Assembly: GCA_009782215.1 (NCBI GenBank)
Contig: WRKO01000020.1
Location: forward strand, 1 to 46,959
Length of the DNA: 46,959 nt
DNA from: Oscillospiraceae bacterium
GTDB taxonomy: Bacteria > Bacillota > Clostridia > Oscillospirales > UBA929
Direction: 5' to 3'
Part shown: piece after piece, positions 1 to 7,861 of the stretch
Numbering within the stretch: the stretch's first letter is position 1
How the letters are laid out: each line of letters starts with the position of its first letter
Position numbers and translations under genes: made by a program
Notes under the pieces: generated by a model
Seen by the model: only the letters and a program-made list of their open reading frames with translations
Told to the model about the DNA's origin: nothing
Database searches by the model: none

Positions 1-87
1 GCCTTTGCGGAAGGAGTATACAGACGATTGACAACCGGGGACGGGTGCGGCGGCGCGGCGAAGCCGAAAGCCCCCGCGCCCAGCCCC

Positions 88-106
88 CCGCCGCCGAAGG
101 CGGCGG
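88..106. repeat. GC-rich 8-bp hairpin upstream of rep
   Basis: CCGCCGCC and GGCGGCGG flank a GAA loop, a perfect 8-bp stem. It lies directly before the longer stem-loop at 108-138 and may be part of the same origin region, or simply a GC-rich intergenic palindrome. Confidence 0.5.
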
Positions 107-107
107 T

Positions 108-138
108 AGAACAACAGCCTATCATTGCCTGTTGTTCT
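108..138. other. Candidate rolling-circle origin stem-loop
   Basis: AGAACAACAG (108-117) and CTGTTGTTCT (129-138) form a perfect 10-bp stem around the 11-nt loop CCTATCATTGC. CRESS-type Reps nick within the loop of such a stem-loop next to their own gene. The loop does not carry the canonical geminivirus nonanucleotide, so the nick site is not assigned. An alternative 6-bp hairpin at 134-148 overlaps the right arm. Confidence 0.5.
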
Positions 139-195
139 GTCGCAGAACCATACAGCGTAACAACCGCAAGGCTTACAGGCGCGACAGGCCGATAA

Positions 196-219
196 TCGCA
201 ATGTCGCAATGTCGCAAAC
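196..219. repeat. Tandem 8-bp iteron-like repeats
   Basis: TCGCAATG occurs twice head to tail (196-203, 204-211), followed by TCGCAAAC (212-219). TCGCAG also appears at 140-145 beside the stem-loop. Short tandem repeats between the stem-loop and rep fit Rep-binding iterons. This is an inference from position and spacing. Confidence 0.5.
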
Positions 220-242
220 AAATGAAATAGGAGGGAAAAATC

Positions 243-1265
243 ATGCGAGATACACAATCAAGAAAGTACATCGTTACCATCAACAATTTCCTCGAACACG
301 GCTACACGCGGGACACTATACGCGAGAAGATAACGGCGTTAAAGTCGCTTGTCTACTTCTGCGCGGCAGAGGAAAAAGGGCTAGAGTGCGGAACGCACCA
401 TATCCACCTATACGCCGTGTTTTCGTCCGGCGTTCGCTTCTCCACGATGAAAAACGTGTTTTCCCTCGGCGGCGATATACAGCCAGCCCGTGGCTCCTCT
501 GTGGACAACAGGGCATATGTCAGCAAGACGGGGAAATGGGAGAACGACGAAAAGAGCGATACACAAATAGACGGCACATTTGAGGAATGGGGAGAACTGC
601 CGGAGGAACACCAAGGAGGGAACAGCATAGAAGCGGCGATTATCGAGCGCATACAAGACGGGGCAAATAACGCCGAAATACTCCGGGAGTTTCCGCATTA
701 CCTTCGTGGCTTACGCGATGTTGAGTATGTCCGCCAAACCCTTCGAGCCGAAGAACACCGCGAGAAATGGCGGGAGATTGAAACAGTGTACATATGGGGC
801 GCAACGGGAACGGGGAAAACACGCTATGTCATGGAAGGCTGCGGATACAGCAACGTATACGCCGTCAATAACTACAAGCACCCCTTTGACGGGTACGCCG
901 GGGAAAGCGTCATGCTGTTTGATGAGTTCAACAGTCATTTTCGTATACAGGACATGAACAACTACCTAGACGGCTACCCTCTGACGCTCCCCGCACGGTA
1001 CAACAACAAACAGGCTTGTTATGAAAAGGTATTTATCATCAGCAACTTAGACCTACAGGAACAGTACACGCACGAGAAGCGAAGCCAGCCTAACGTATGG
1101 GCGGCGTTTACCCGGCGCATCCATAAGGTCATCCGGTTCATGCCGGATGGAACGCGCCGGGAATACGCAACCGGCGAATACCTCTCCGGGGCGGGAGGGT
1201 GGGACGCGCTTCCTAACGATACCCCTACCCCGTGGGATGACGAGGGGACGGTGTTGCCGCTATGA
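243..1265 (+). CDS. CRESS-type replication initiator Rep (HUH endonuclease + SF3 helicase)
   Basis: 340 residues with both domains of a CRESS-DNA virus/plasmid Rep. The N-terminal HUH nuclease shows motif I around VTINN (residues 11-15), motif II with the His pair H53-I-H55, and motif III Y92-V-S-K95, where Y92 is the expected nicking tyrosine. The C-terminal superfamily 3 helicase shows Walker A GATGTGKT (186-193), Walker B VMLFDEF (223-229) and motif C IISN (265-268). Such proteins nick one strand at an origin stem-loop and unwind the DNA for rolling-circle replication. The ATG at 243 follows a strong AGGAGGG. The stop overlaps the next gene as ATGA, so the two are probably translationally coupled. 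All key residues are present, so it looks functional. Confidence 0.93.
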   Translation: MRDTQSRKYIVTINNFLEHGYTRDTIREKITALKSLVYFCAAEEKGLECGTHHIHLYAVFSSGVRFSTMKNVFSLGGDIQPARGSSVDNRAYVSKTGKWENDEKSDTQIDGTFEEWGELPEEHQGGNSIEAAIIERIQDGANNAEILREFPHYLRGLRDVEYVRQTLRAEEHREKWREIETVYIWGATGTGKTRYVMEGCGYSNVYAVNNYKHPFDGYAGESVMLFDEFNSHFRIQDMNNYLDGYPLTLPARYNNKQACYEKVFIISNLDLQEQYTHEKRSQPNVWAAFTRRIHKVIRFMPDGTRREYATGEYLSGAGGWDALPNDTPTPWDDEGTVLPL

Positions 1266-1537
1266 ACATACCGCCGGTTACAAGCATTGAAAACGCCCTA
1301 CGGCTCTATTACAGTCATTCAGAGCTAGGCAACAAGGAGATTGTGCAGTTATTCGGCAAACTTTCCACCGCTACAATCGCCAGACTAAAGAAAATGGCAA
1401 AGGACGAAATGCTAAGGCGCGATATGCTTTCATACGGCATATACAAGGTGAATACCGTCGTTGCGTATACGGTCTGGGGGATTGATGTGTTCGATTTGGA
1501 AAGGCGCAGAAAGAAGCTGAAAGAGCTGGCGTTGTAA
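1262..1537 (+). CDS. Small element protein, possible helix-turn-helix regulator
   Basis: 91 residues. The ATG at 1262 overlaps the rep stop by four bases. I do not recognise the family. Residues about 9-45 (IENALRLYYSHSELGNKEIV and the following LFGKLSTATIARLKK) read like a small helix-turn-helix, and the C terminus ends in a basic helix (ERRRKKLKELAL). In integrase-bearing elements the small gene between replication and integration functions is often an excisionase or repressor, and the inverted repeat around the int promoter just downstream would be a natural target. That role is inferred from position only. Confidence 0.65.
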   Translation: MNIPPVTSIENALRLYYSHSELGNKEIVQLFGKLSTATIARLKKMAKDEMLRRDMLSYGIYKVNTVVAYTVWGIDVFDLERRRKKLKELAL

Positions 1538-1550
1538 GAAAATTTCGTTT

Positions 1551-1601
1551 TCAACCTTGCGTTTTAGGTGTAGATGTGATATACTTATTATGCAAGGTTG
1601 A
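1551..1601 (+). promoter_or_regulatory. Integrase promoter framed by a 10-bp inverted repeat
   Basis: TTGCGT (1557-1562), a 17-bp spacer and TATACT (1580-1585) with an extended TG at 1577-1578 make a good sigma-A promoter. It is framed by TCAACCTTGC (1551-1560) and GCAAGGTTGA (1592-1601), a perfect 10-bp inverted repeat. The left arm overlaps the -35 box and the right arm covers the likely start site. This is the geometry of a dimeric-repressor or excisionase operator controlling int. Confidence 0.7.
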
Positions 1602-1623
1602 GCCGCTTTTGGAGGTTTAACAA

Positions 1624-2763
1624 ATGCCAATATACAAAGCAAACGGCAAAAAAGACGGCTTGCAAAAATACAACGTGCGTGTAAACTACATTTCCGACAG
1701 CGGACAGGCAAAGCAACTGACTCGGACTGCTTACGGCTTAGAGGCGGCGAAAGAGTTGGAGCGGCGGTTAGCAAGCGGGGTAAAAGACGGTAGCGAGAAC
1801 ACCGCCAAGAAAATGACTGTACAACAGTTGTTCGACGAATACGAAGCCGCCAAACAGTACGAGATTCGGGAAACGACGCATGACAAGAACAGGCGAAACT
1901 ATGCTTTATATGTTAAGCCGACATTAGCGGGGATTCGCATTGACAGGGTGACGGTTGCACTGCTCCAAGAATGGAAGCGGTCAATCGAGCAAAAGGGGCT
2001 ACATCTGAACACCAAAAGACACGCATACGGCATTGTCCGGGCAATCCTCAATTATGCGGTTCGGATGGAGTATATCCCCAACAGTCCATTGCCAAAGGTC
2101 GGAAACTTCAAGGAAGCATTGAGCGTTAAGCCGGGAATGAGCATTTACACGGCGCAAGAGTTCATGGAGTTTATCAACGCCGCAAAAGAACAGGCAACCG
2201 AGCGTGAGAAAAAACACCGTGACCTTTCCGAGTGGGACTATTATGTATTCTTCAACATAGCTTTCTATTGTGGTCTGCGAAAAGGCGAGATTCACGCCCT
2301 CAAATGGTCTGACCTCAACGGCGCGTATCTGTCCGTTAAACGCAGCATATCACAGAAGCTAAAGGGCGAGGATAGAGAAACGCCCCCGAAGAATAAGTCA
2401 TCCATACGGACGCTCCAAATGCCCCTGCCGCTGATACAGATTCTCAAAGAACACAGGGCGCGTCAAGAGAGATTAGCCCACTTTACAGAGGATTACAGGA
2501 TATGCGGCGGCGAACGGTGCTTGCGGGATTCCACGATAGAGACGCGAAACAAACAGTATGCCGCGCTGTCGGATTTGGATTCGATACGGATTCACGACTT
2601 CCGGCACTCCCACGTTTCAGTTCTTGCCAATTCGGGGATTCTCATTCAAGAGGTGGCGCGGCGGCTCGGACATTCGCGGGTAGAAATGACTTGGAATACA
2701 TACAGTCACTTATACCCACGCGAGGAAGAAAAGGCGGTTGATGTACTCAATGCGATAGCATAA
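1624..2763 (+). CDS. int: Site-specific tyrosine recombinase (integrase)
   Basis: 379 residues, usual length for Tn916/lambda-type integrases of Bacillota. Residues 1-60 look like an arm-site binding domain, 65-160 a SAM-like core-binding domain, and 170-379 the catalytic domain. Catalytic residues visible are R219 (GLRKGE), a lysine near 256-258, H324 and R327 (HDFRH), H350 (LGHS) and the nucleophile Y360 (WNTYSHLYP). The enzyme would join the element to its tRNA-Ala target and, with a helper, excise it. The ATG at 1624 follows GGAGG at 1611-1615. The gene ends about 150 bp before the tRNA-derived core site at 2916, the usual int-attR arrangement. It has its own promoter, separate from rep. 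Confidence 0.95.
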   Translation: MPIYKANGKKDGLQKYNVRVNYISDSGQAKQLTRTAYGLEAAKELERRLASGVKDGSENTAKKMTVQQLFDEYEAAKQYEIRETTHDKNRRNYALYVKPTLAGIRIDRVTVALLQEWKRSIEQKGLHLNTKRHAYGIVRAILNYAVRMEYIPNSPLPKVGNFKEALSVKPGMSIYTAQEFMEFINAAKEQATEREKKHRDLSEWDYYVFFNIAFYCGLRKGEIHALKWSDLNGAYLSVKRSISQKLKGEDRETPPKNKSSIRTLQMPLPLIQILKEHRARQERLAHFTEDYRICGGERCLRDSTIETRNKQYAALSDLDSIRIHDFRHSHVSVLANSGILIQEVARRLGHSRVEMTWNTYSHLYPREEEKAVDVLNAIA

Positions 2764-2915
2764 ACCCTTACACGATTTGTACACGTTTTCCGTAAAAATC
2801 ACAAGTTGATAAGTAAATATCCTCTATGTGGCAGGGAGCGCAAACCCGCATGAAATAAAGACTTGCCGCGGTTTGTTGAATGGGTGGAAACAGCAGATAA
2901 AGGGCAAATGACCAT

Positions 2916-2931
2916 CCGCTTATCTCCACCA
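2916..2931 (+). repeat. attR core, copy of tRNA-Ala 3' end
   Basis: The 16 bases CCGCTTATCTCCACCA are identical to 46944-46959, the T-arm/acceptor 3' end plus CCA of tRNA-Ala. The upstream bases do not continue as a tRNA, so this is a stranded 3' end, as expected at the distal junction of a tRNA-integrated element. The 2764-2915 stretch between int and this site holds no gene. It contains short repeats around ACACG and is the likely integrase arm-site region. Confidence 0.8.
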
Positions 2932-2988
2932 CAGCAGTCCGGCCCGCGCTAGAGGCCGGCGAAAGCTCCGAACCCCAAGCGTAACTGA

Positions 2989-3016
2989 CCCCCTGCAGAA
3001 AGCTGCGGGGGGTTTT
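2989..3016 (+). terminator. Rho-independent terminator, probably of the original tRNA-Ala
   Basis: CCCCCTGCAG and CTGCGGGGGG form a 10-bp stem with one G-T pair and an AAAG loop, followed by TTTT. It lies 58 bp past the stranded tRNA 3' end and points the same way. Before integration it would have terminated the tRNA-Ala transcript; now it follows int. Confidence 0.8.
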
Positions 3017-3033
3017 GCGTGGCGGAAAAACAC

Positions 3034-3606
3034 CTACAAAAGCGCTTCCCGCATATTCACGTTGTGCGCCCGCTCACGGGAGAGCGTCGTCGATACGTCG
3101 TGGCCGGGGTATACCGTGTAATCCCCGTCCAGCGCGGCAAGGCGGCGCAGGGACTCCAGCATCACGCCGTAGTCGCCGCCGGGCAGGTCGCACCGCCCGC
3201 AGTCGTCCTCAAAGAGCGTGTCGCCCGTAAAAAGGATATCCTTCACGCGGTAACACACGCTCCCCGGCGTATGCCCCGGCGTGTGCAGCGCCTCAACGGT
3301 ATGCCCGCCCAGCGGAAAGGTCTCCCCGCCGCGTATGAGGATGTCCGCCTCCACGCCCTCCAGCCCGTGGACGACGGACTTCGCCCCGGTTGCGCGGCGC
3401 ACCTCGTCCAGCGCCAGCACATGGTCAAAATGCCCGTGGGTGAGGAAGATATAGTCCACCGTCAGCGCCTTTTCCCGGATTAAGCTCAAGATAACCTCGG
3501 CGCGGTCGCCCGGGTCGATGACGGCCGCCGCCCGCGTCTCCGCGTCGCAAACGATATAGCAGTTGGTGGACACCATGCCCACGACGAAGGTTTGGACGTT
3601 CAGCAT
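3034..3606 (-). CDS. MBL-fold metallo-hydrolase (glyoxalase II-like)
   Basis: 190 residues with the metallo-beta-lactamase signature THGHFDH at residues 56-62 (H57, H59, D61, H62 as zinc ligands). A later His in HTPGHTPGS, the bridging Asp in FTGDTLF and a C-terminal YPGHD complete the two-metal site. Proteins of this size and pattern are small cytoplasmic thioester hydrolases related to glyoxalase II. The substrate cannot be read from sequence. It starts 12 bp after the lipoprotein gene stop and is probably cotranscribed with it. Confidence 0.88.
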   Translation of the reverse strand: MLNVQTFVVGMVSTNCYIVCDAETRAAAVIDPGDRAEVILSLIREKALTVDYIFLTHGHFDHVLALDEVRRATGAKSVVHGLEGVEADILIRGGETFPLGGHTVEALHTPGHTPGSVCYRVKDILFTGDTLFEDDCGRCDLPGGDYGVMLESLRRLAALDGDYTVYPGHDVSTTLSRERAHNVNMREALL

Positions 3607-3618
3607 GACGGCTTCTCC

Positions 3619-4512
3619 CTACTTTCTGAATAAAAATAAATCTCCCACCGAAAGCTCTCCCTCCGGCGTTTGGAGGATGCCGTTGGCCGGAACGATAAAC
3701 CACGGGGAGTTTTCCCGGTCGCCGGGGTTCCGCACCACATAGCCCTCCTGCTCCGGGTCGCCCCCGCGCGCGAGGAGAACGGCCATCCGTCCGTTTTCAT
3801 CCTCCGCCAAATCCGCGATGACCGCGCCCCCGGTGGTGGTGAAGACAAACCCCGCTTCAATGCCCGCCGCCTGCAAAAGGTCTTGGCGTATGGCGGTCGC
3901 GTTGGAATAGATGAAGAGGGTGTTGAGGTAATTTCTCAGGGCTTCGGGGCTGTCGTCCGGCGCCGCCGCGGGAGCTGACCAATCCACCCGGCTGCCGTCA
4001 ACGCTGATGCGCTCGCCCGCCGCCCACTTGGAAAAGGGGAACAGAAACCCGGAGAAAAAGTGAAACTCAATATCCTCATAGCGGCCCTCTCCGTAAAGGT
4101 ATTCCCCGCGCAGCCGCAGCAGAAAGTTGGTGTTCCGCATGAAGTCGCGGGGGCCGATGTCCATTTTCAGCACCGCGTCAAACCGATCGTCGGGCTTGAT
4201 GGTGCCGTCGTGGAGATAAATCACGCCGCCGTCCGGCTTGAGCGGATATCCGCGCAGAAAGGCCGCGAACGAACCTTCTTCCGCCTCCGCTCGCGTAAAA
4301 CCCTCGGGCGGGTTGAACCGCTCCCCGATGGTCGTCCCCTCGGGGTTTTTGACGAGGTACGGCTCCGGCGTTTCCTCCGGCGGGGAAGGCTCCGGCGTTT
4401 CCTCCGGCGGCGGCTCGGATTCGGCCGCGGGCGGCGGCGTCATCCAGCCGCAGCCGGACAACACCGCAATCAGAGCCAGCGATAAGCATACGCATTTTTT
4501 GACCGGCAGCAT
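3619..4512 (-). CDS. Putative lipoprotein of unknown function
   Basis: 297 residues. The N terminus is a lipoprotein signal: basic MLPVKK, a hydrophobic stretch, then LSGC with the lipidated Cys at about residue 21. A proline/glutamate-rich linker follows with two copies of PEETPEP. The rest (about 60-297) is probably extracellular and I recognise no domain. It is transcribed divergently from the gene at 4627 and lies upstream of the MBL hydrolase. Surface or envelope location is supported by sequence; function is unknown. Confidence 0.75.
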   Translation of the reverse strand: MLPVKKCVCLSLALIAVLSGCGWMTPPPAAESEPPPEETPEPSPPEETPEPYLVKNPEGTTIGERFNPPEGFTRAEAEEGSFAAFLRGYPLKPDGGVIYLHDGTIKPDDRFDAVLKMDIGPRDFMRNTNFLLRLRGEYLYGEGRYEDIEFHFFSGFLFPFSKWAAGERISVDGSRVDWSAPAAAPDDSPEALRNYLNTLFIYSNATAIRQDLLQAAGIEAGFVFTTTGGAVIADLAEDENGRMAVLLARGGDPEQEGYVVRNPGDRENSPWFIVPANGILQTPEGELSVGDLFLFRK

Positions 4513-4542
4513 CGGGATCCCCCCTGTCCGCTTAATACCCCT

Positions 4543-4572
4543 ATTTTACATTATACCGGCAACGCTTGTCAA
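4543..4572 (-). promoter_or_regulatory. Lipoprotein gene promoter overlapping the divergent promoter
   Basis: On the minus strand TTGACA (4567-4572), an 18-bp spacer and TAAAAT (4543-4548) form a plausible promoter. A TATAAT at 4550-4555 is an alternative -10 with a poorer -35. The -35 shares bases with the plus-strand -35 at 4566-4571, so the two divergent promoters should compete for polymerase. Confidence 0.55.
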
Positions 4573-4594
4573 ATCGTATATTCTTTGGTATACT
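4566..4594 (+). promoter_or_regulatory. Promoter of the 4627 gene and glgP
   Basis: TTGTCA (4566-4571), 17 bp and TATACT (4589-4594) with an extended TG at 4586-4587. It would drive the unknown gene at 4627 and probably glgP and rpe. Confidence 0.8.
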
Positions 4595-4626
4595 ATTCTT
4601 ATTCAACAGAAAAGGAGACTCTTTTT

Positions 4627-5265
4627 ATGAATATCATCCGAACATCGGTGGTTGAACTCTCAAAAGCTCCGGCCCTCGCCTACAAATACAAGCTCAAAGC
4701 GGGCGGCGCGGGAATCAAAATCCTTTACGAGGACACGGGAAACACCGAAACCTTCTCTATCAGCCGCCGGGGCGAGCTGGCGCCTTACCAGCCCGGAGGC
4801 GCCGTCAGCGAGGCCGCGCTGGAGGCGCTGGAGCTGACCCAAGGGCTGCCCTATTCCGCGCGCGGCAAGGTCAAGGCCGTTGCGGTGACCGGGGCGGCGG
4901 AGGAAGACGAAGCCGTTCCCGAAACCCCGGCGTACGACATGATTGAATCAGCCGAGTACAAAGCGTGGATTAAAGCCTATATCAGCGCGGACGGCAAGAT
5001 GAATTACGCCAAGATGAACAAAGACCTCATCCAGTTTGCCGGCAGGAACAAAACCGTCGCCGCGATGGTGAGCGAGGGGGAGCCACGTGAGAGCATCCTG
5101 CGGCGCGTCGTGCAGATTCAAACCTCCAACCTGACCAAAAACAAGGAATATATGACGCCGGAGGCAGCCGATGCTCTCATCGGCACCCTTGAGGAGCTGG
5201 ATACCCGTTCGGCGTTCAAGGAATTGACCCTGCATCTCACGCGTATGCTCAGCGGCAGAAAATAG
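4627..5265 (+). CDS. Conserved-looking protein of unknown function
   Basis: 212 residues starting at the ATG at 4627, chosen because AAAGGAGA lies just upstream and because the earlier in-frame start at 4585 falls inside the promoter. No transmembrane segment or signal peptide. Residues 1-90 look beta-rich. After an acidic, low-complexity stretch near 95-105, residues 110-212 look helical with many charged residues. I do not recognise the family. It lies 20 bp before glycogen phosphorylase in the same direction, so it is probably cotranscribed with it, but no link to glycogen is visible in the sequence. Confidence 0.75.
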   Translation: MNIIRTSVVELSKAPALAYKYKLKAGGAGIKILYEDTGNTETFSISRRGELAPYQPGGAVSEAALEALELTQGLPYSARGKVKAVAVTGAAEEDEAVPETPAYDMIESAEYKAWIKAYISADGKMNYAKMNKDLIQFAGRNKTVAAMVSEGEPRESILRRVVQIQTSNLTKNKEYMTPEAADALIGTLEELDTRSAFKELTLHLTRMLSGRK

Positions 5266-5284
5266 CTAAAGGGGGTCGGTTTTC

Positions 5285-7762
5285 GTGAAGCCGAACATTC
5301 CGGGTGTCAAAACATTCAAAGCACGGTTTGAGGACGCGTTTGTCAATCAATTTGCCAAGCCGCTCGCGGAATCCTCGGCGGCCGAGCAGTATTCCGCCCT
5401 CGCAACCCTTGTGCGGACGGAGCTGACCAAATGCTGGATTGAAACCAACAAACGCTACCATGCCAACGACGCGCGCCAAGTCTATTATTTCTCGCTGGAA
5501 TTTCTCATGGGCCAGTGCCTAGAATCCCACCTCATTTATCTGGGCTGGCGCGGCGTCTGCGAGGAAGGCTTGAGTTCGTTCAGCAAAGAGCTGGGCCTGC
5601 CCTTTGACTTTGATAAAATCTTAGCCTCCGAGCCGGACGCGGGCTTGGGTAACGGCGGGCTTGGCCGTCTGGCGGCCTGCTTCCTTGATTCGCTGGCCGC
5701 GATGGGTTATCCGGGCCACGGCTGCGGTATCCGCTACCGTCATGGGCTGTTCACGCAGGAAATCGTCAACGGCTATCAGGTGGAGATTGCCGACGGCTGG
5801 CTCCGGGAGAAAAACGACTGGGAAATCCGCAAGCCCGACAAGGCCGTCATCGTCGAGTTCAACGGCCGCGTGGTTTACGAGCCGTGCGAAGACGGCGGCT
5901 ACCGCTTCCGCCTTGAAGACACACAGAAGGTGCGCGCCGTGCCGCACGACGTCCCCATCCCCTGCTTCGGCTGTACATACGACGGGCAGACGAACGGGGC
6001 GGTCAATACCCTGCGCCTGTGGAAGGCCGAGGCTGAAACCGAGGGCTTTAATTTCCAATCGTTTTCGCGCGGGGACTATGTGGGCGCCACCATCACCAAA
6101 TATCTGGCGGAATCCATCTCCGAAGTCCTCTACCCCGACGACTCCACCTACCAAAACCGTGTGCTTCGCCTCAAGCAGCAGTATTTCATGTGTTCCGCCG
6201 GGCTTCAGTCCATCCTGCGCCATTACCTCAAGGACAAACGCCGCGCTCTGAGCGACTTTGCCGATAAGGTCTGCATCCACATCAACGATACCCATCCCGC
6301 GCTTGCCGTGCCGGAGCTGATGCGTCTGCTGATGGACGGGGAGCGGCTGAGCTGGGACGAGGCTTGGTCCATCACCACGCGGGCGATTGCCTACACCAAC
6401 CACACCATTTTGCCCGAAGCGCTGGAAAAATGGCCGGTCGAAACCATGCGGGACTTGCTCCCGCGCGTTTATCTGATTATTGAGGAAATCAACCGCCGGT
6501 TCTGCGCCGAGCTGATGGTTCGTTTCCCCGACGACCCCGACCGCTGGAGCCGTATGGCCATCATCGGGGACGGCGTCGTGCGTATGGCGCATTTGGCCAT
6601 CGTCGGCTCTTTTTCCGTCAACGGCGTCGCCGCCGTCCATTCCGAGCTGCTCAAAAACGTGGTGCTGAAAGACTTTTACGAGCTGACCCCGCACAAGTTC
6701 AGCAACAAGACCAACGGCATCACCCACCGCCGCTGGCTGGTTAAGTCCAATCCCGAGCTGACCGCTTTCATCACCGAGACGCTCAAGGGTGCGCAATGGA
6801 TGGAAAAGCCGCTCCTGCTCAAGGATTTAGAAGCGTTTAAGGACGACGGCGCGGCGCTGGACAGGCTGGACGCGATTAAGCTCCACAACAAAAAAAGGCT
6901 GGCCAAATTCATCAAGGAGTACAACGACGCGGTTATTGACCCGTCGGCCATTTTCGACGTGCAGGTCAAACGCATCCACGGCTACAAGCGCCAGCTTATG
7001 AACCTTTTGCACATTATCTACCTGTACAACCGTATCATGGCGGGCGAGGACATCGGCGCGCCGCGCGTTTTCATCATGGCGGGCAAGGCCGCGCCGAGCT
7101 ATTACTTCGCCAAAAACGTCATCAAGCTGGCCAACGAGCTTTCCGCCGTCATTGCCCGCGAGCCGCGCTGCAAAGACAAGCTCTCGCTGGTATTCCTGAG
7201 AAACTACGGCATTTCCATCGCCGAGCGCATCTTCCCCGCCGCCGAGGTGAGCGAGCAGATATCCACCGCCTCCAAGGAGGCGTCCGGCACGTCAAACATG
7301 AAGTTTATGATGAACGGCGCGCTGACGCTGGGTACCGCGGACGGCGCGAACATTGAGATTTTTGACCTTGTGGGCGAGGAAAACGGCTTCCTGTTCGGCA
7401 TGACCGTTGAGGACGTTCTCAGCTACTACAAAAACGGCGGCTATGACCCGCGCCGCGTCTTTGAGTCCGACCCGCGTCTAAAGGCCTGCGTTGCGTTCCT
7501 CAGAAGCTCCGTCCATTCCGGGCCGAGCGACGAGTTTATCAACATTCTCAACAGTCTCTTTGATTACGGCGACGAATTTTTCGTCCTCGGCGACTTTGAC
7601 GCCTACGTCAAAGCGCAGGAGAGGGTATGCGCGGCATATGCCGACCGCCGGAAATGGAGCCGTATGAGCCTTATCAACATTGCCCAAAGCGGCGTCTTCT
7701 CCTCCGACAACACCATCAGTCAATACGCCGAGGAGATTTGGAAAATCAAGCCTGTGCGCTAG
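5285..7762 (+). CDS. glgP: Glycogen/maltodextrin phosphorylase
   Basis: 825 residues, full length for the family. It releases glucose 1-phosphate from alpha-1,4-glucans with phosphate and pyridoxal phosphate. The C-terminal PLP site EASGTSNMKFMMNG is intact, as are GNGGLGRLAACF and GYGIRY-like (CGIRYRHGLF) catalytic-core motifs. The start is GTG at 5285 after a GGGGGT ribosome binding site. It is followed by rpe, so the region links storage-glucan breakdown to the pentose phosphate pathway. No other glg gene is in the window. Confidence 0.97.
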   Translation: MKPNIPGVKTFKARFEDAFVNQFAKPLAESSAAEQYSALATLVRTELTKCWIETNKRYHANDARQVYYFSLEFLMGQCLESHLIYLGWRGVCEEGLSSFSKELGLPFDFDKILASEPDAGLGNGGLGRLAACFLDSLAAMGYPGHGCGIRYRHGLFTQEIVNGYQVEIADGWLREKNDWEIRKPDKAVIVEFNGRVVYEPCEDGGYRFRLEDTQKVRAVPHDVPIPCFGCTYDGQTNGAVNTLRLWKAEAETEGFNFQSFSRGDYVGATITKYLAESISEVLYPDDSTYQNRVLRLKQQYFMCSAGLQSILRHYLKDKRRALSDFADKVCIHINDTHPALAVPELMRLLMDGERLSWDEAWSITTRAIAYTNHTILPEALEKWPVETMRDLLPRVYLIIEEINRRFCAELMVRFPDDPDRWSRMAIIGDGVVRMAHLAIVGSFSVNGVAAVHSELLKNVVLKDFYELTPHKFSNKTNGITHRRWLVKSNPELTAFITETLKGAQWMEKPLLLKDLEAFKDDGAALDRLDAIKLHNKKRLAKFIKEYNDAVIDPSAIFDVQVKRIHGYKRQLMNLLHIIYLYNRIMAGEDIGAPRVFIMAGKAAPSYYFAKNVIKLANELSAVIAREPRCKDKLSLVFLRNYGISIAERIFPAAEVSEQISTASKEASGTSNMKFMMNGALTLGTADGANIEIFDLVGEENGFLFGMTVEDVLSYYKNGGYDPRRVFESDPRLKACVAFLRSSVHSGPSDEFINILNSLFDYGDEFFVLGDFDAYVKAQERVCAAYADRRKWSRMSLINIAQSGVFSSDNTISQYAEEIWKIKPVR

Positions 7763-7765
7763 AGC

Positions 7766-7795
7766 GCGGGAAAGCGGCCGCTGCCGCCTTCCCGC
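7766..7795 (+). other. Stable hairpin between glgP and rpe
   Basis: GCGGGAA and TTCCCGC with inner GCGGC/GCCGC arms and a CGCT loop give a long GC-rich hairpin four bases after the glgP stop. No T-run follows, so it is a weak terminator at best and may instead protect the glgP mRNA 3' end. Confidence 0.5.
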
Positions 7796-7861
7796 TATCT
7801 TCAAGCGCCGCGGGCTCGACGCCCCCGCCGCACCCTATACTATGGAAAGCAGGAGACTATT

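Larger units (their letters stand above)
1..2931 (+). mobile_element. Integrated CRESS-Rep / tyrosine-integrase element (right part)
   Basis: The stretch carries, in order, an origin-like stem-loop and tandem repeats, a CRESS-type Rep, a 91-residue protein overlapping the rep stop, and a tyrosine integrase. It ends in a 16-bp sequence (2916-2931) identical to the 3' end of the tRNA-Ala gene at 46944-46959. Integrase next to a tRNA-end repeat is the usual layout of an element integrated in a tRNA gene. The left end, presumably another tRNA 3' end, is outside the window. Nothing else recognisable (capsid, relaxase, defence or resistance gene) is visible in this part. Rep-plus-integrase elements of the plasmid-like CRESS type are known from Bacillota, so the architecture has precedent; assignment to a named group would need a Rep phylogeny. 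Confidence 0.8.

Noticed and set aside
5621..6796. 391-codon antisense open frame in glgP
   Set aside because: It is a shadow of a GC-rich gene with intact family motifs on the other strand and has no recognisable protein pattern.
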